Below are positions 11,647 through 23,800 of a DNA stretch of 64,000 nucleotides, piece after piece. A program made the position numbers and the translations under genes. Position 1 is the first letter of the stretch, and each line of letters starts with the position of its first letter. Origin of the DNA: Abelmoschus esculentus (Eukaryota > Streptophyta > Magnoliopsida > Malvales > Malvaceae); the NCBI GenBank assembly GCA_035048815.1, contig JAUCBN010000013.1, positions 3,608,501-3,672,500 of the forward strand. Reading direction: 5' to 3'. The notes under the pieces are model-generated. The model saw nothing but the letters and a program-made list of their open reading frames with translations, was not told the origin of the DNA and made no database searches.

Positions 11647-14604
11647 TCAACTGCCTTCATTGTCGGGAAGTCCTTTCCAAAGAACAAAATACTCGTGCCT
11701 CGGTTTATGGCCTGGTCGACGTATGACCCTCTCCGCTTGGATTTCTCGAACCTCATTGTCGTAGGAGATCTTCACTCTGACTGGCGCTCGATGTGACTTG
11801 CCTCGATCCGGGTCTAACTCATCTTGATGGTATGGTTTGAGTAGATTTACGTGGAACACTGGATGAGCTCGAATGGTCGGAGGCAACTCGATCCTGTAGG
11901 CCATGGTGCCTACTCGCTTCACAACTTTGAAAGGACCCTCATATCTTCGCACAAGCCCTTTGTGTATGATTAGGTTGCGCAAGATCCCGGTCAATTTGAC
12001 AAGGACTAAATCACCAACCTGGAAATTCACGTCCCTCCGCTTTGTATCCGCCCACTTCTTGGTCCGTTTCCCCGCCTTGTGTAAACAAGCTCGGGCTAAG
12101 TCGTGATGTTCTTGTCACTCCTTGGCAAACTTGTGTGCTGCTGGATTAGGCCCCTGGTACTTAAAAACAATCGTGCTGGGTGTAAACGGTTGTTACCCAT
12201 TCACGATCTCAAAAGGAGTCTGGTTTTTCGCCTCACTCCGTTGCAAGTTATAGGAAAACTGGGCCACATCTAACAGCTTCGGCCAGCCATGCTGCGTGGC
12301 AATCACATAGTGCCTCAAGTAGATCTCCAATAATGCATTCACTCGTTTGGTTTGCCCGTCTGTCTGTGGGTGGACGCTCGTAGAAAAGTTCAGGCTTGAT
12401 CCCAAAAGCTTGAACAACTCCGTCCAAAATCTCCTTGTGAACCACGTGTCCCGGTCACTAATGATTGTCTTTGGCACTCCAAAGTACTTCACCACATACT
12501 TTAGAAAAAGTCGAGCCGCTTCATCGGTTGGGCATACTTTGGATGTTGGAATAAAGACTGCATACTTCGAAAACCTGTCAACCACAGCCATGATGTTTGA
12601 CAGTCTGTTAGAATTGGGAAAACCGACAATAAAATCCATGGAAACACTTTCCCATGGTCGCTCGGGAATTGGCAAAGGCTGCAACAATCCTGCAGGCTTC
12701 TTCATCTCGATCTTGTCCTGTTGGCACACAAGATAAGTCCGCACATAGGCTTCGACATCTTCACCCATGCGTGGCCAGTAGTAGTGCTCGCTGATAAGTG
12801 TCATCGTCCGGGTCATTCCTGGATGGCCAACCCACTTAGAGTCATGACACTCCTTCATGATCTCCTTGCATAATTCTCCAAACTGTGGCACATACAGACG
12901 GTGTCCTTGGGCATATAGTAAATCGTCCTCGAGTCAAAACCTTCTGGTTTTCCCCTCATTGGCATAACTGATCAGCATTTTGGCTGTTGGATCCTGGGAT
13001 AGTCTCTTCTTGATGCGCTCAAGCAATTGTCCCTTCGGTAGACTTATGGTCTCCATGTTGTACCTCCGGCTTAATCCATCGGCAACTGTGTTTACTTTCC
13101 CGGACTTGTACTCCAAGGAAAAATCAAATTCTGCAAGAAATTCCTGTCATCGAGCCTGCTTTAGAGACAACTTGCTCTGGGTTAGAAAATAACTATTAGC
13201 CACATTATCTGTATAAACCACATACCTTGACCTAAGTATGTGGTGTCGCCAAATGCGCAAACAGTGCACTACTGCTGTCATTTCTTTTTCATGGACCGTG
13301 TACCTCTGCTTGTTCTCATTGAGCTTCCGGCTCTCATATGCAACCGGATGTCCTTCTTGCATAAGGAGTCCACCAATGGCTACGTCAAATGCATCGGTGT
13401 AGATCTTAAAAGGCTTGGTGTGATCAGACAATACCAACACTGGCTCACTCGCCATAGCCTTCTTTAGTCCGTCAAAGGCTTCCTGACATTCAGTGCTCCA
13501 ATCCCACGCCTTGTCCTTTTTCAACAACTCGGTCAAGGGTGCGGCAATTTTGGAGTAGCCTTTGACAAATCTTCGATAGAAGTTGGCTAGCCCCAAGAAG
13601 GATCTCAACTCGGTCACCTTGGTTGGCGGCTTCCAATCTTCAATAGCCCGTACCTTGGCCTCATCTATCCTGATCTTGCCACCTTCGACTATGTGGCCTA
13701 GAAAAGGGACCTCCATCTGGGCAAACGAGCATTTTTCCTCTTTGACATAGAGCTCGTTCTCTCGCAAGACCTTGAACACTTGCCTCAAGTGCTTCACATG
13801 CTCCCCAAGGTCCTTGCTGTAGATGACAATGTCATCTAGGTAAACTACAATGAACTGATCCAGAAAGGGTTGTACTACCTTGTTCATCAAAGTGCAGAAG
13901 GTGGAAGGGGCGTTTGTGAGGCCGAATGGCATCACTAGGAATTCGTACGAGCCGTAGCGTGTCACACAAGCTGTCTTTGGCTCATCTCCTTCTGCAATTC
14001 TTACTTGCCAATATCCTGACCGCAAGTCTAACTTGGTGAACCACTTTGCACCACCAAGTTGGTCGAACAAGTCTGCTATCAGTGGGACCGGGTACTTGTT
14101 CCTCACAGCGAGCTTATTCAAAGCCCTGTAATCGATGCACATTCGAAGACTGCCATCATGCTTTTTCTGAAATAGCACCGGTGCTCCATATGGTGCCTTA
14201 GACGGTCGGATATAGCCTGCTTCAAGGAGTTCCTTCAATTGTCTGCGTAACTCCTCTAACTCGGGCAGATCCATTCGATAGGGGGCTTGGGCTGGTGGCT
14301 CCACGTTCGGCACAAGTTCAATCTTGTGGTCGACCTCCCTCTTCGGTGGGAGAGTTTTGGGTAACTCGGCAGACATCACATCTCGGAATTCTACCAACAC
14401 TTGTTCCACCTCAAGTGGAACTCCTTTCGCCTTGATTGGCTCATCATGGACCAATGACGCTAGAAAAACTGGTTGCTCCTTGCGTACCCCTTTGCTGAAC
14501 TGGATTGCTGACAACATCTTGGCCCCAATTCCAGATTCTCGGTTCACCGGAACAAGGCATGGATGACTCGGGTTAAGAATTAGCAAAGAATTTGCAAATG
14601 GCAC
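11647..14604 (-). pseudogene. Chromovirus pol remnant: RT, RNase H, integrase, chromodomain
   Basis: Open pieces in order on the minus strand: 13147-14604 (reverse transcriptase with the YLDD catalytic box, then RNase H), 12934-13116 (end of RNase H), 12193-12891 (integrase zinc finger and core), 11647-12030 (integrase C-terminus and start of a chromodomain-like tail). Stops or frameshifts separate the pieces. In the integrase core the two Asp residues are seen (in SMDF and SDRD), but the position of the catalytic Glu reads Lys (QTDGQTKRVN). The zinc finger has also lost one Cys. RT would copy element RNA and integrase would insert it; here neither can be made whole. Confidence 0.9.
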
Positions 14605-14619
14605 AGGGAACGCTTTAAT

Positions 14620-16099
14620 TCAGTCCAGGAAACTTAGACCAATCACGAAATCAAAGTCATTGAGAGAGATTACTTTGATCGTTTCCTTACCGATCCAGCC
14701 ACCAATCTCGAGCTTCACTCCTTTTGCTACCCCCACAATCGGAGTCTGCTCGGAATTCACGGTCTTGATGAATCCACTTGCCTTCTCCACACGAAGGCCA
14801 AGTTTCTTGGCAACTTGTTCGGACACGAACAATTCTGAGGCACTAGTATTTATGAGTGCGCTCAACTTCTGCCCAGCAATGGAGACGTCTACGTACATAA
14901 GTCCCTTCTCTTTAGAATCTTTCTTGAATTCCATGAAACTGATGATGGAGTTGATCTTGACAACCTCTTCTCCTTCTCCAGTCTTCTCTTGGATGGCAGC
15001 AACCTTCTCATTTCGTGGCTGTGGGCAATTTTTGGCTAAATGTTTTACCACCGCAATTGTAGTATTTAAATTCGCCCTTATCGTTTTGGGCCCGAATTTG
15101 CTTATCTCCCGCTCTGTTGTGCGATTTTTCAAAACCATTCTTTGCGAACTTATCTTTATCTCCACCACCATTGCCTTTATGCTTTGGTTTAGAAGAATCT
15201 TTTTTCTCGAATTCCGCAATGGATTCTGCAGCGGCCATCGCTTTCGAAAGATCTTGCACACCCATCCTCTTCAGCTCCATTTTTGCCCATCGCTGAAGAC
15301 CGGATTTGAAGAGATACAACCCTTATGATTTACTCAAGTCTTTGATCTGTAACTTGAGTTTAGAAAATCTCTTGACATACTCCCGAATTGAGCCTTCATG
15401 CTTCAATTGGTGAAGTCTGTCGCGAGCCTCCTCGTCAGCATTCTTGGGATAGAAATGCTCCTTAAGCTCTGACTGGAATTCTTTCCATGTCTCAACTGGG
15501 ATGTCCCCATAACTGGACTCGGAACATTTAGTTCGCCACCACAATAGAGCGACATCAACCAAATAAATTAAAGCCGTATTCACCTTAGTAGCTTCATCCT
15601 CGATGCCCATCAAACGAAAGTACTACTCTAGCCCCCAGATGAAGTTGTCCACTTCCTGAGCAGTCCTCTCCCCCTTGTACTCTTTGGGTTTTGGCACATC
15701 GATCCTGGGCTTAGGCGCAGTCGTTTCAGCCACCATGCCACCTACAATGGCATTCTTATAGAGGAGTAGCTCGGCATTGAGCTTCTTGATCTCCCCCATC
15801 ATTTCCTTCTTCGTTGCCTCTATTGCAACTTGAAGGGATTCATCTTGCTTGTTCAGTTTCTTATCCACAATGGACTAAACTTGCTCCAAAACTTCGTCCT
15901 TTTGGGACTCCATCTTCTCGAGGCGCTCCTCGGCCTCATCTTGGGTCTCCTGGAACTTGCCCAAGGCATCCTCCAGTCTCGTAACCCTCTTATCAAAGAT
16001 AGCAATAATGTCCCTGGAACTCTCGCGCTTCTTCCCCGCAGCTCCTGCACGAGTCTCTCGGTCAGTTACTAGGACCTCACTAACACTTTGTGGCGCCAT
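14620..16099 (-). pseudogene. Chromovirus gag-protease remnant
   Basis: The ATG at 16097-16099 opens a coiled-coil, charged gag N-terminus. The reading frame meets a stop at about 15872 and again near 15616 and 15322, then shifts frame near the zinc knuckle at about 15050, where the CX2CX4HX4C motif is split between two frames. The protease follows in 14620-15261; its catalytic triad D-T/S-G reads N-T-S, so the catalytic Asp is lost. A stop separates it from the RT frame. Confidence 0.85.
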
Positions 16100-16115
16100 T
16101 TTGATCAAACAACTC

Positions 16116-16127
16116 GCTCTGATACTA
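16116..16127 (-). other. Chromovirus primer binding site (tRNA-iMet type)
   Basis: The minus strand reads TAGTATCAGAGC just inside the 5' LTR. The usual plant initiator-Met primer site is TGGTATCAGAGC, so one base differs. Confidence 0.85.
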
Positions 16128-16129
16128 CT

Positions 16130-16671
16130 TGTCACGTCCGTAGAACTCAGCTTCTCGGGGCGTGCGACCTTAGACGCGTTTTTCCCAGTAAACCGCCTAA
16201 GTAAGCCTCAAACGTTCAAAGCTAGAATACTAAGAACCTTGCTGAAACAAAAGAACAATTGAAAGAAGAGAAATAGCAAAGGCTAGAGAGATTTTGAGTG
16301 AATGCTCTTGTATTCCTCAATGAAGAAGTGAGTGACAAATGAGGTGGTGAAGACCTCTATTTTTACTTGAAGTCCCTTACATCCAACGGTTACAAATAAA
16401 ATCCATCAAGGGTCTAAATTCAACACTATCTCTATATTCCTTAATCTAAGCTAGTTGCCTAAATTACAAGGATAAGGGATAAGGATAAGAATCCTAAGGA
16501 TAACTTTCTAAATCTGATTTGGATAAGTCTTCATCACCAAGTGTTGGGTTAAATTCTACTTGGGCTCCAGTGAGTGATTGGGTTGGTGTTGAGATGCCCA
16601 AAAGGCTTTGTAGTGCTTTTATGGCAACCTGGTCTGTGGTAGTATCGGGCCCTATGGTGCGGCCCGTGACA
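16130..16671 (-). repeat. Chromovirus 5' LTR (right)
   Basis: 542 bp, TG...CA. Its TATA position at 16357-16365 reads TAAAAATAG on the minus strand where the other LTR has TATAAATAG, so the promoter of the 5' LTR looks damaged. Confidence 0.93.
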
Positions 16672-16947
16672 TTAGTTTAAGACATAAAAAATTAAAGTTA
16701 AGATTTAATATTCAAATTTTAAATTTTTTTAAATAAAAAGAGACATAGTTAAGAGAGATAAGATTTCTACTCCATACTAATATCTCAACATAATCGCAAT
16801 ACGCATAATTGATTTAATATCACATAAAAGTAAATTGATTATAATATTATTAGTCAAATTTATAAAAATATTTTAATAAAAAACGTTATAAAAATATCAT
16901 GTAACAATATTATAAGAAATTTAATTTAAGACTATAAAAATAATTAA
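16672..16947. other. AT-rich spacer
   Basis: Strongly AT-rich sequence between the chromovirus and the LINE fossil. No gene or clear repeat is seen. Confidence 0.5.
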
Positions 16948-16985
16948 TTTTCACCGAGTGTTTTAGGTCGCAATAAGAAACATAT
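16948..16985 (+). pseudogene. LINE reverse transcriptase fossil, left piece
   Basis: Reads PSVLGRNKKHI in the frame TTA GGT CGC AAT AAG, wording common in plant LINE reverse transcriptase ends. The frame continues without a shift at 28021 on the far side of the large LTR element once that element and one TSD copy are removed. The last five bases (16981-16985) are the target duplication CATAT. Confidence 0.6.
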
Positions 16986-19665
16986 TGTCGCGGCGTCTTT
17001 AAAAATACGAGTTTAGATGAAAAATAGCTTGGAAATTAGTTTTGAAAAAAAATCTGAATTTTCATTTTTAATCTTGAAAAACCTAAATTTTATTAAATCA
17101 TGTATAATTTAATTTTAAAAATTGACTTGGAGTCGCCACCGGCCACTTTGGTAGGCCAGACACCATAAAACAAACCAGAGATTCGTTTTAAAAAAATATT
17201 GGGTTCGAGAGTCGGTTACGTGTAAGGACGACCCTTACAAACGCCCAAAAATCGGTACCTTAAAAAAACATTACGTGGCATTTTGATACATTGAAGATAA
17301 TATTAATTTAATTCTCCATGTAATCAAACATTATTTGAATTGAGGATATCCTTTTGATTTAGAAATTACATCACCTTCAAACTTGGGTTGAACGAGACGT
17401 CCTCTAGATAGGAAACCTCACGCAAATTCAAAAGAATGTAACTTCCGCCTTAAAAGGTTAAAATAAAATGCATGACCGTTTTTATCTTGTTCATTTTAAG
17501 TTCTAATCCTACAAAGGCTCCATTAATTAAGTGTTAAAACCTAAGTTATTAATGTCGCTAGTTGCTTACCTATCAATTTTATTTAATGCTAGGCCTAAGT
17601 TATTTTATCAAAATTCTAGGTTTTAATAGCACATGAATTCCATACCAAGGTACACTCTTTAGGCCGACATCATGGTACGTCAAAACATCAACCTCTTTAG
17701 TGTATCCGAGATATAAGATTCACATACCATTATTTACTAATTATCTCCCTACTTAATTTAATTAATTAATTAAAGCGACTAGTCCTAGAGGGCTCTAAAT
17801 TAATTAACCTAATGTTTATTAAGTGATCTCCCTAAAATATGCCATGTAATACTCAAAGTAAATCAATATTAAATAAAACAAAGTAAAAGAACTCAATATT
17901 TTTATTAGAATCATGGGAGTACAAATTACATCAAAAATTGCCATCATAAGTACAAAGGGACTTGCATTGATAAAGACCAAAAGGGACTAGAATTCAAACC
18001 TCGAAAGATGAATTAGATTTAATTAAGTGTAATTAATTTTAAAGTTTAGGATTTTTAACTAAATTAATTATTTAATTAAATTTTCCTAATCTTCAAATTT
18101 TAATTAAAACCTAATTAAAATCTAATTTGGTGAATATTAAGTTTTAAGGTTTAATTGGAGGGTTGGATTAAATTCAATTAGGTTAATTTTTAAATCTTAT
18201 CTTAGAAAATTAAAATTAATTAAGAGACTTAATTAAAATAATTTCTTAAGTTTTAAGATTTTAATTAATCCTAATTTAAAGTCTAATTTGGTGAAACTTA
18301 GGCTAAATTAGACTTGAAAGTTGGGTCAATTTTAACACTTATCTTTTAGAATTTAATTAAAATTAATTAATTAAAATTATTTTCTAAATTTTTAAGAATT
18401 AAGTTGAACCTAATTAGAGTCTAATTTCTAAGTTCTAGGGGTTAAATTAATCTTATATTAGATCTAACTAGGTTAAATTAATTTTAAACTATCTTAAAAA
18501 TTAAATTAAATTCTGTTTAGAACCTAATTACTAAATTTTTAAGTCTTAAAATTAATTTTTAGTCCTAATTAAAGTCTAAAATTAGCAAATTTTAATCCTA
18601 GGGGTCTAATTAGGGGTTTTGGGACCTAATTGGGTGAAAACTAAAGTTTTAGGTACCTAATTGAAGGTTCTAGGGACTAAATCGAATAACAGCTTAAACC
18701 TAGGAAGACCTAGGAAGCAAATAGACCCTACCCATTCAAAACGCGCGGATCCGGGTTGAACCCAGATCCTACCCGCGTGACTCGCCCCCCAAAACGACAC
18801 CGTTTTGGTGGAGCATAAAACCCCCAAGACCGAGTGGACTCGGCCATTTGCTGTCCATCCTCAACTCGGTCGACTCAGTGGGTTAAAGAAAACTCTGAAA
18901 CAAACACAAAATCCCCAGAATCTAATCCAAAAGTGGATCAAAACCATGCATTTTTAAGGGTGTTCTTCAAGAACACGAAGAACACGAAGAACACGGTGAG
19001 GGACCACCGTGTACCCCGCTACCCGATCCGAAGCGCCACCGTGAGGAGTCGCTCCGGCGAGTTCGCCGGCCACCGTCTCGTCGCTCTTTTCGATGCCGGA
19101 GACATAATCCGACGCCGGCGAAAGCGCCAACAGCCGTGGAACTCCCTGAAAAACACTAAAAACCTAGGTTTTTAAGATCTAACAACTAAAGAACCGATTA
19201 AAACTAACCCTAAACACCTAAAGCAATTGCCGAACACCCCTACACCTAACTCTAACGAGTTGTAAGCATCAAAAACAGAAAAAACTTGAGGATGAAGCTT
19301 ACCTCCAAAATCCGATTCCCCTTTACTGTTGATAAGCTCCGATTTCTGCCGATTCACCCCCCAATCTCCAGATTTCCCCCTTTCGATTGAGTCTCTTTTA
19401 AAGGGATTTAAATCCAACATCCTAAACCCATTTGAATTCTACCAAAATCCCTTAAAACTCTCCTGTAAATCATCAATCTAACAAGTCCTAAAATCTCTCC
19501 TCAACCAACTCTACTCAATCTGGTAACTATCCAATGTTTTTGTTTTTTTAGTTTTTTTTATTATTTTATTATTTTATTATTTTTTTATAATTTTCATAAT
19601 TTTTATATTTTTATTTATTTTTTATGTTATTATTTTATTATTTAAACCAAAAATTTGTGATGACA
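16986..19665 (-). repeat. LARD element 1, left (3') LTR
   Basis: 2680 bp. Mostly AT-rich with many TTAATTAA-type words, plus a GC-richer island at about 18720-19170. The island holds the palindrome CCAAAACGACACCGTTTTGG (18789-18808) and an open frame on the plus strand (18834-19175) that is also open in the other LTR. Confidence 0.93.
18789..18808. promoter_or_regulatory. Palindromic CCAAAACG-ACAC-CGTTTTGG motif in the LTR
   Basis: An 8-bp inverted repeat around ACAC. The same palindrome is at 27161-27180 in the partner LTR, and a related AAAACGGTGTCGTTTT is at 47727-47742 and 55813-55828 in element 2. In all four places an AT-rich TATA-like word follows within about 20 bases on the plus strand. 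A role as a promoter or protein-binding site is inferred. Confidence 0.45.
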
Positions 19666-19682
19666 ACTGCCCCTCTTTGCTC
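19666..19682 (-). other. LARD element 1 polypurine tract
   Basis: The minus strand reads GAGCAAAGAGGGGCAGT directly before the 3' LTR. Element 2 has a near-identical tract at 48675-48690. Confidence 0.8.
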
Positions 19683-19739
19683 AAAGCTGCGGAGCAGGAG
19701 ATGGGCAAAGACTGAAAAGCACGAATTTTGTTTAAACCT

Positions 19740-20470
19740 TTTGGTCGAAGCTTGGAGCTGTTCTTCTTATTACGAATTTCTTCAAGCAAAACCTGTGTCG
19801 AAAACCGAGGTTGTCCTTCCGGTTCTGAAACTCCTCGTCTCTGGGATATCTAGAGTTGTTCTTCTTATTATGAAATTCTCCAAGGTCTGAAGCTGTTCTT
19901 CTTATTACGAAATTCTTCAGATGAAATTCTTTTAGACTCATCAAATGATGGAAATTGAGACTATTCTTCTTATTATGAAATTCCTCATTTCCGGAAGATC
20001 TGAAGTTGTTCTTCTTATTACGAAATTCTATAGATGTAAGGTGGTGAAATCCGAGGCTGTTCTTCTTATTATGAAATTCCTCGTATCTTGTGGAATTTGG
20101 AGTTGTTCTTCTTATTATGAAATTCTCCAAACTCATTAAGTGGTGGAAATTGAGGTTGTTCTTCTTATTACGAAATTCCTCATTTTCGGGAGATCTAGAG
20201 CTGTTCTTCTTATTACGAAATTCTCTAGATGTAAGATGGTGAAATCCGAGGCTGTTCTTCTTATTACGAAATTCCTCGTATCTCGTGAAATTTGGAGTTG
20301 TTCTTCTTATTCCAAAATTCTCCAAACTCATCAAGTGATGGAAATCGAGGTTGTTCTTCTTATTATGAAATTCCTCGCTTCTGGGGGATCTGGAGCTGTT
20401 CTTCTTATTACGAAATTCTCCAGATGTAAACGATGAAACTTGAGGTTGTTCTTCTCATTACGAAATTCCT
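19740..20470. repeat. Tandem repeat A inside LARD element 1 (TTCTTCTTATTACGAAATTC unit)
   Basis: More than ten diverged copies of a core TTCTTCTTATTACGAAATTC, set about 50-60 bp apart, with variable CTCGTATCT or CCAGATGTAAG text between. Read on the minus strand they give a repeated FRNKKN peptide, an effect of the repeat and not evidence of a protein. Confidence 0.85.
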
Positions 20471-20490
20471 TATGTTACACCACTTCTTTC

Positions 20491-20837
20491 GGGGCTCACG
20501 CCGAAAAGGCTGTCAATAGTATTTTAATCGGGACTCACGCTGAGAAGGCTTCTAATAGTATTTTAATCGGGGCTCACGCCGAAAAGGCTGCCAATAGTGT
20601 TTGTATCGGGACTCACACCGCGAAGGTTGCCAATAGTGTTTGTATCGAGACTCACGTCGTGAAGGCTGCCAATAGTGTTTGTATCGGGACTCACACCGAG
20701 AAGGCTGCCAATTTCTATTTGTATCGAGACTCACACCGAGAAGGCTGTTAATTTCTGTTTGTATTGGGACTCACGCCGAGAAGGCTGCAAATTTTATTTT
20801 GTATCGGGACTCACACCGAGAAGGCTGCCAATAATGT
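20491..20837. repeat. Tandem repeat B inside LARD element 1 (39-bp unit)
   Basis: About nine copies of a 39-bp unit, with a core GGGACTCACGCCGAGAAGG followed by CTGCCAATAGTGTTTGTATC. CTCACG starts at 20495, 20534 and 20573, giving the exact 39-bp spacing. Because 39 is a multiple of three, frames stay open through it; no protein is claimed. Confidence 0.88.
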
Positions 20838-23800
20838 TCGTTGTTGTTGATTTCTTTGAATCCGTAGTTCTTGAACCCTGTTTAACAGAAATATGATGCA
20901 TTATTAACATGCTCATAATGTAGATATTTCTATTATGATGCATGAATGTTAATTAAGGCCACTTGGGCAAACTTTCAGCTTCAGGGAAAGCTCATAATTT
21001 CTTGCTTTATCTCCCAACATATCTTCTTTAACTGATATGAGAATTCATCTCAAACTCAGGTTCAATTTTCAAAGTCTTTGCTTTTTGCTCTAAAGCGCCT
21101 TTTCAGGTTTTCACTTTAGATTTATTCTTTCTTCAACAAATTAAGTCTACCACGATCTTAATGACGCTTGTTCTCGTCTTCAACATATGATCTTTTCTCT
21201 TGTGTTCTCAGTCTGCTGTGAAGGAATTCATCATTTCCACTACTTCGGTTTTCGAATTTCTCATGATAGTATATTCTTCCGACACACTTTTGTAGCATTG
21301 CCCCACTCGAACTTGAGCATAATTGTCCTATTTTCTCATTCTGATATTCACCACGTATAGATTCTTTGTCTTGTAATATCGAAATTGTAACAATTTCCAC
21401 ACGTTGATGAATTGATCCGGTTATATTTTACCCCAAATAATGGTCAATGTTCTCTCTTTGGCCCAAGTTTACTTCGGTCATTTTTGTTGCTTTTGCTCAG
21501 ATACTTTGACATTTGGAGCTCAAACTGTTCTTCATCATATCTTCACCAACAATCGAGTACTATGGTCACATTCTGCTTTGTCTGCACTTAAAGGGTTAGT
21601 ACATCATAGTAATACCCATGAAATCTCTTACTTTTCTTGTATCTAATCAATTTATTTGCAAGATGCTTGTTAAATGATAAGCAAAAATGCTCAAAATAGT
21701 ATTTTGAAAACATTAAAAAGTTTTAACTGTCATGGCAAACAAAAAAAATAGACCTTTAAATACCAAGTGCAACAAAGCCTTCGAACAAATTTGCAAAGAT
21801 CAACTCTGATGTTACTGTTTTCCAATTTATTAGACTTTCAAGAGAAACATTCTCATTTTTCTAATTCTACCCCGTTTAGGTGGCACTCTTTTTCTCACTA
21901 GCCCACCATACCCAATTTTCCTCTCTTTTCTGATCTCAATCAAGCATTAGAAGACTAAAAATCCTTGAAGAAAGGTTAACCCTGGTAAGCGGGATATATT
22001 CTGAAGACTAACTCTCCTTGTTCCAATACCCGTATATGGTCAAAATGGTCTTTTGTGGCTTGTAATATGGGCTATGGTTTATGGCTACCAAAGAAAGGAT
22101 ATATAGGCTCAAATAATTCAAGGGTGATAAAATCAAGGATCATTGTCGCACTGATCTAAACATGCTCTGATGAAATACTTTTCTCTTTTTCTTTGCGGAT
22201 CACTCTAGACTGACCCTTTTTTGGGTTTTTACCCGAGAGGTCATTTCCTTTTCACTACTTCTTTTTTCAGTGGTTCAACTCACCAAAATATTTTACTGAA
22301 CTTTATGTTCATTTTTTTTCCGATGCTTCAACTTTTGTGTCAACAATTTGACTTGGTTTTGTATTTCACTTTTATTTTCTGCCACTGATTCACAAGGCAT
22401 CACAACCAAGCATATTTCACTTTGAAACACATTTTCATCCTCTTTTTGCCCCTAGTGTAGGGGTGATCCTTGATTTGGGTTGAATCGAAAGAAAAATAAC
22501 GTTAGGCTCAAAAAGGATAACAAATGATATTTTTTTTCTTATTTTCTTTCTTTGAGAAGGGAGATCAAGGAATGCCAAATATCATCCCATACTCGGATAT
22601 CTTTAAAGAAAATCAGACTTCAGTTGGACGGGGTTTTGAGTTATCACTTCATTCAAAGACCTTAGTCAACAATGCTTGAGAGGAAATTCACTCAAAATTT
22701 GTATGAGATTTTCCTGTGTTTCCTGAACACTCATTAACGTTCTCCTTTGGCCTACATAAAGTAGAAACGAGTCACATTATCGAAGTTGATCTCCGAATTT
22801 GATTTAAGGTTAATCCTGCAATTAGTATTCAAGACCTGATTAAAAATTAACCCATAATAAAGAATCAAATAATAAAAGAATTAAAGAGTCAAAGAATATG
22901 AAATGTTTGTCAGTTGAGAAAAACATATATGAAACAAGCATCATAAACAAATAAATTGAAATAGCTTACCTTACAAAGGAGCTCCAGTGCTTGCAGGCAA
23001 AAGCAACTGGGATGATTCAGGGTATTACTCTGTAACGGTCAAAAAATGCAGACAAACCCTTGCTTCTTTTTTAATGTTGAATTCTCGATTTTTGAAGTAT
23101 CAATGTATCTTCTCCCTTAGTTGCCCCATGTTTGGTCTAATCTTCTTGGTTTTCATTTTCAAAATGACACAAGTAAATTCATGACTTAACATAATTTGCC
23201 CCACTTACATCGTTTGGAGTGCACAAATGCCCAAAATCTTCTCAATTTATCGGCATCATGATCGAACACCTTATAGTTACTTTCATAGCTCAAACTTTCA
23301 TCTTTTGGATTTTCAACAGATGCCCCAATTATTAAACTCGACCGCTTTTCTCCTTTTGACTTCTTTTTGAGTTTTTTCTCTTTCTTCTTCTCTTTTTTTT
23401 TGTAAAAAGAATCTTTTGAAACTGAACCTTTTTGTAATATAAATTTCTATTCAATTCTCTTTCATCTGCATTTCATCTTGATGACTTCCTTTCTCGATCT
23501 CATTGACTCCAAGCAATGTGAAAACCAATATTTTGATTCTCAGACCATCTGATATTTTCATATTACCCAAGTGATCTTCAAAAACTTTATATATTTCTTA
23601 GTCTTAACATGTTTAATTTATGCTTGTCGAAATGCAATGCTACTTTACAAGTAATATTTAAAAAAAAATGCAATATTTTTTTTATATTCTCCTAAAAATG
23701 CAATATTTGAATGATGCAATGCATGAATGCAAGAGATACCGATTTCAAAAGCTCATCATTAGACAATATTCATCTAACTAAAAGATCGAATAGAAGGAGA

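Larger units (their letters stand above)
11010..16671 (-). mobile_element. Decayed Ty3/gypsy chromovirus LTR retrotransposon
   Basis: Two direct LTRs of 542 bp flank a gag-pol region read on the minus strand, ending in a chromodomain-like tail. The element starts TGTCACGTCC and ends in ACA. Next to the 5' LTR (the right one) is a tRNA-iMet type primer binding site; next to the 3' LTR (the left one) is a purine tract. The polyprotein is broken by several stops and frameshifts, and key catalytic residues are changed, so the copy is dead. Flanking pentamers are TATAG (left) and TTAGT (right); no perfect target duplication is visible, which may mean later mutation. Confidence 0.93.

Noticed and set aside
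11005..16676. Target duplication for the chromovirus
   Set aside because: Flanking pentamers TATAG and TTAGT do not match well enough to be called.
19732..20334. 200-codon minus-strand frame with repeated FRNKKN peptide
   Set aside because: Produced by tandem array A; no family match, and the unit is inside a non-coding retrotransposon.
20440..20896. Plus-strand frames with repeated HAEKAANS peptides
   Set aside because: Produced by the 39-bp array, whose length is a multiple of three.
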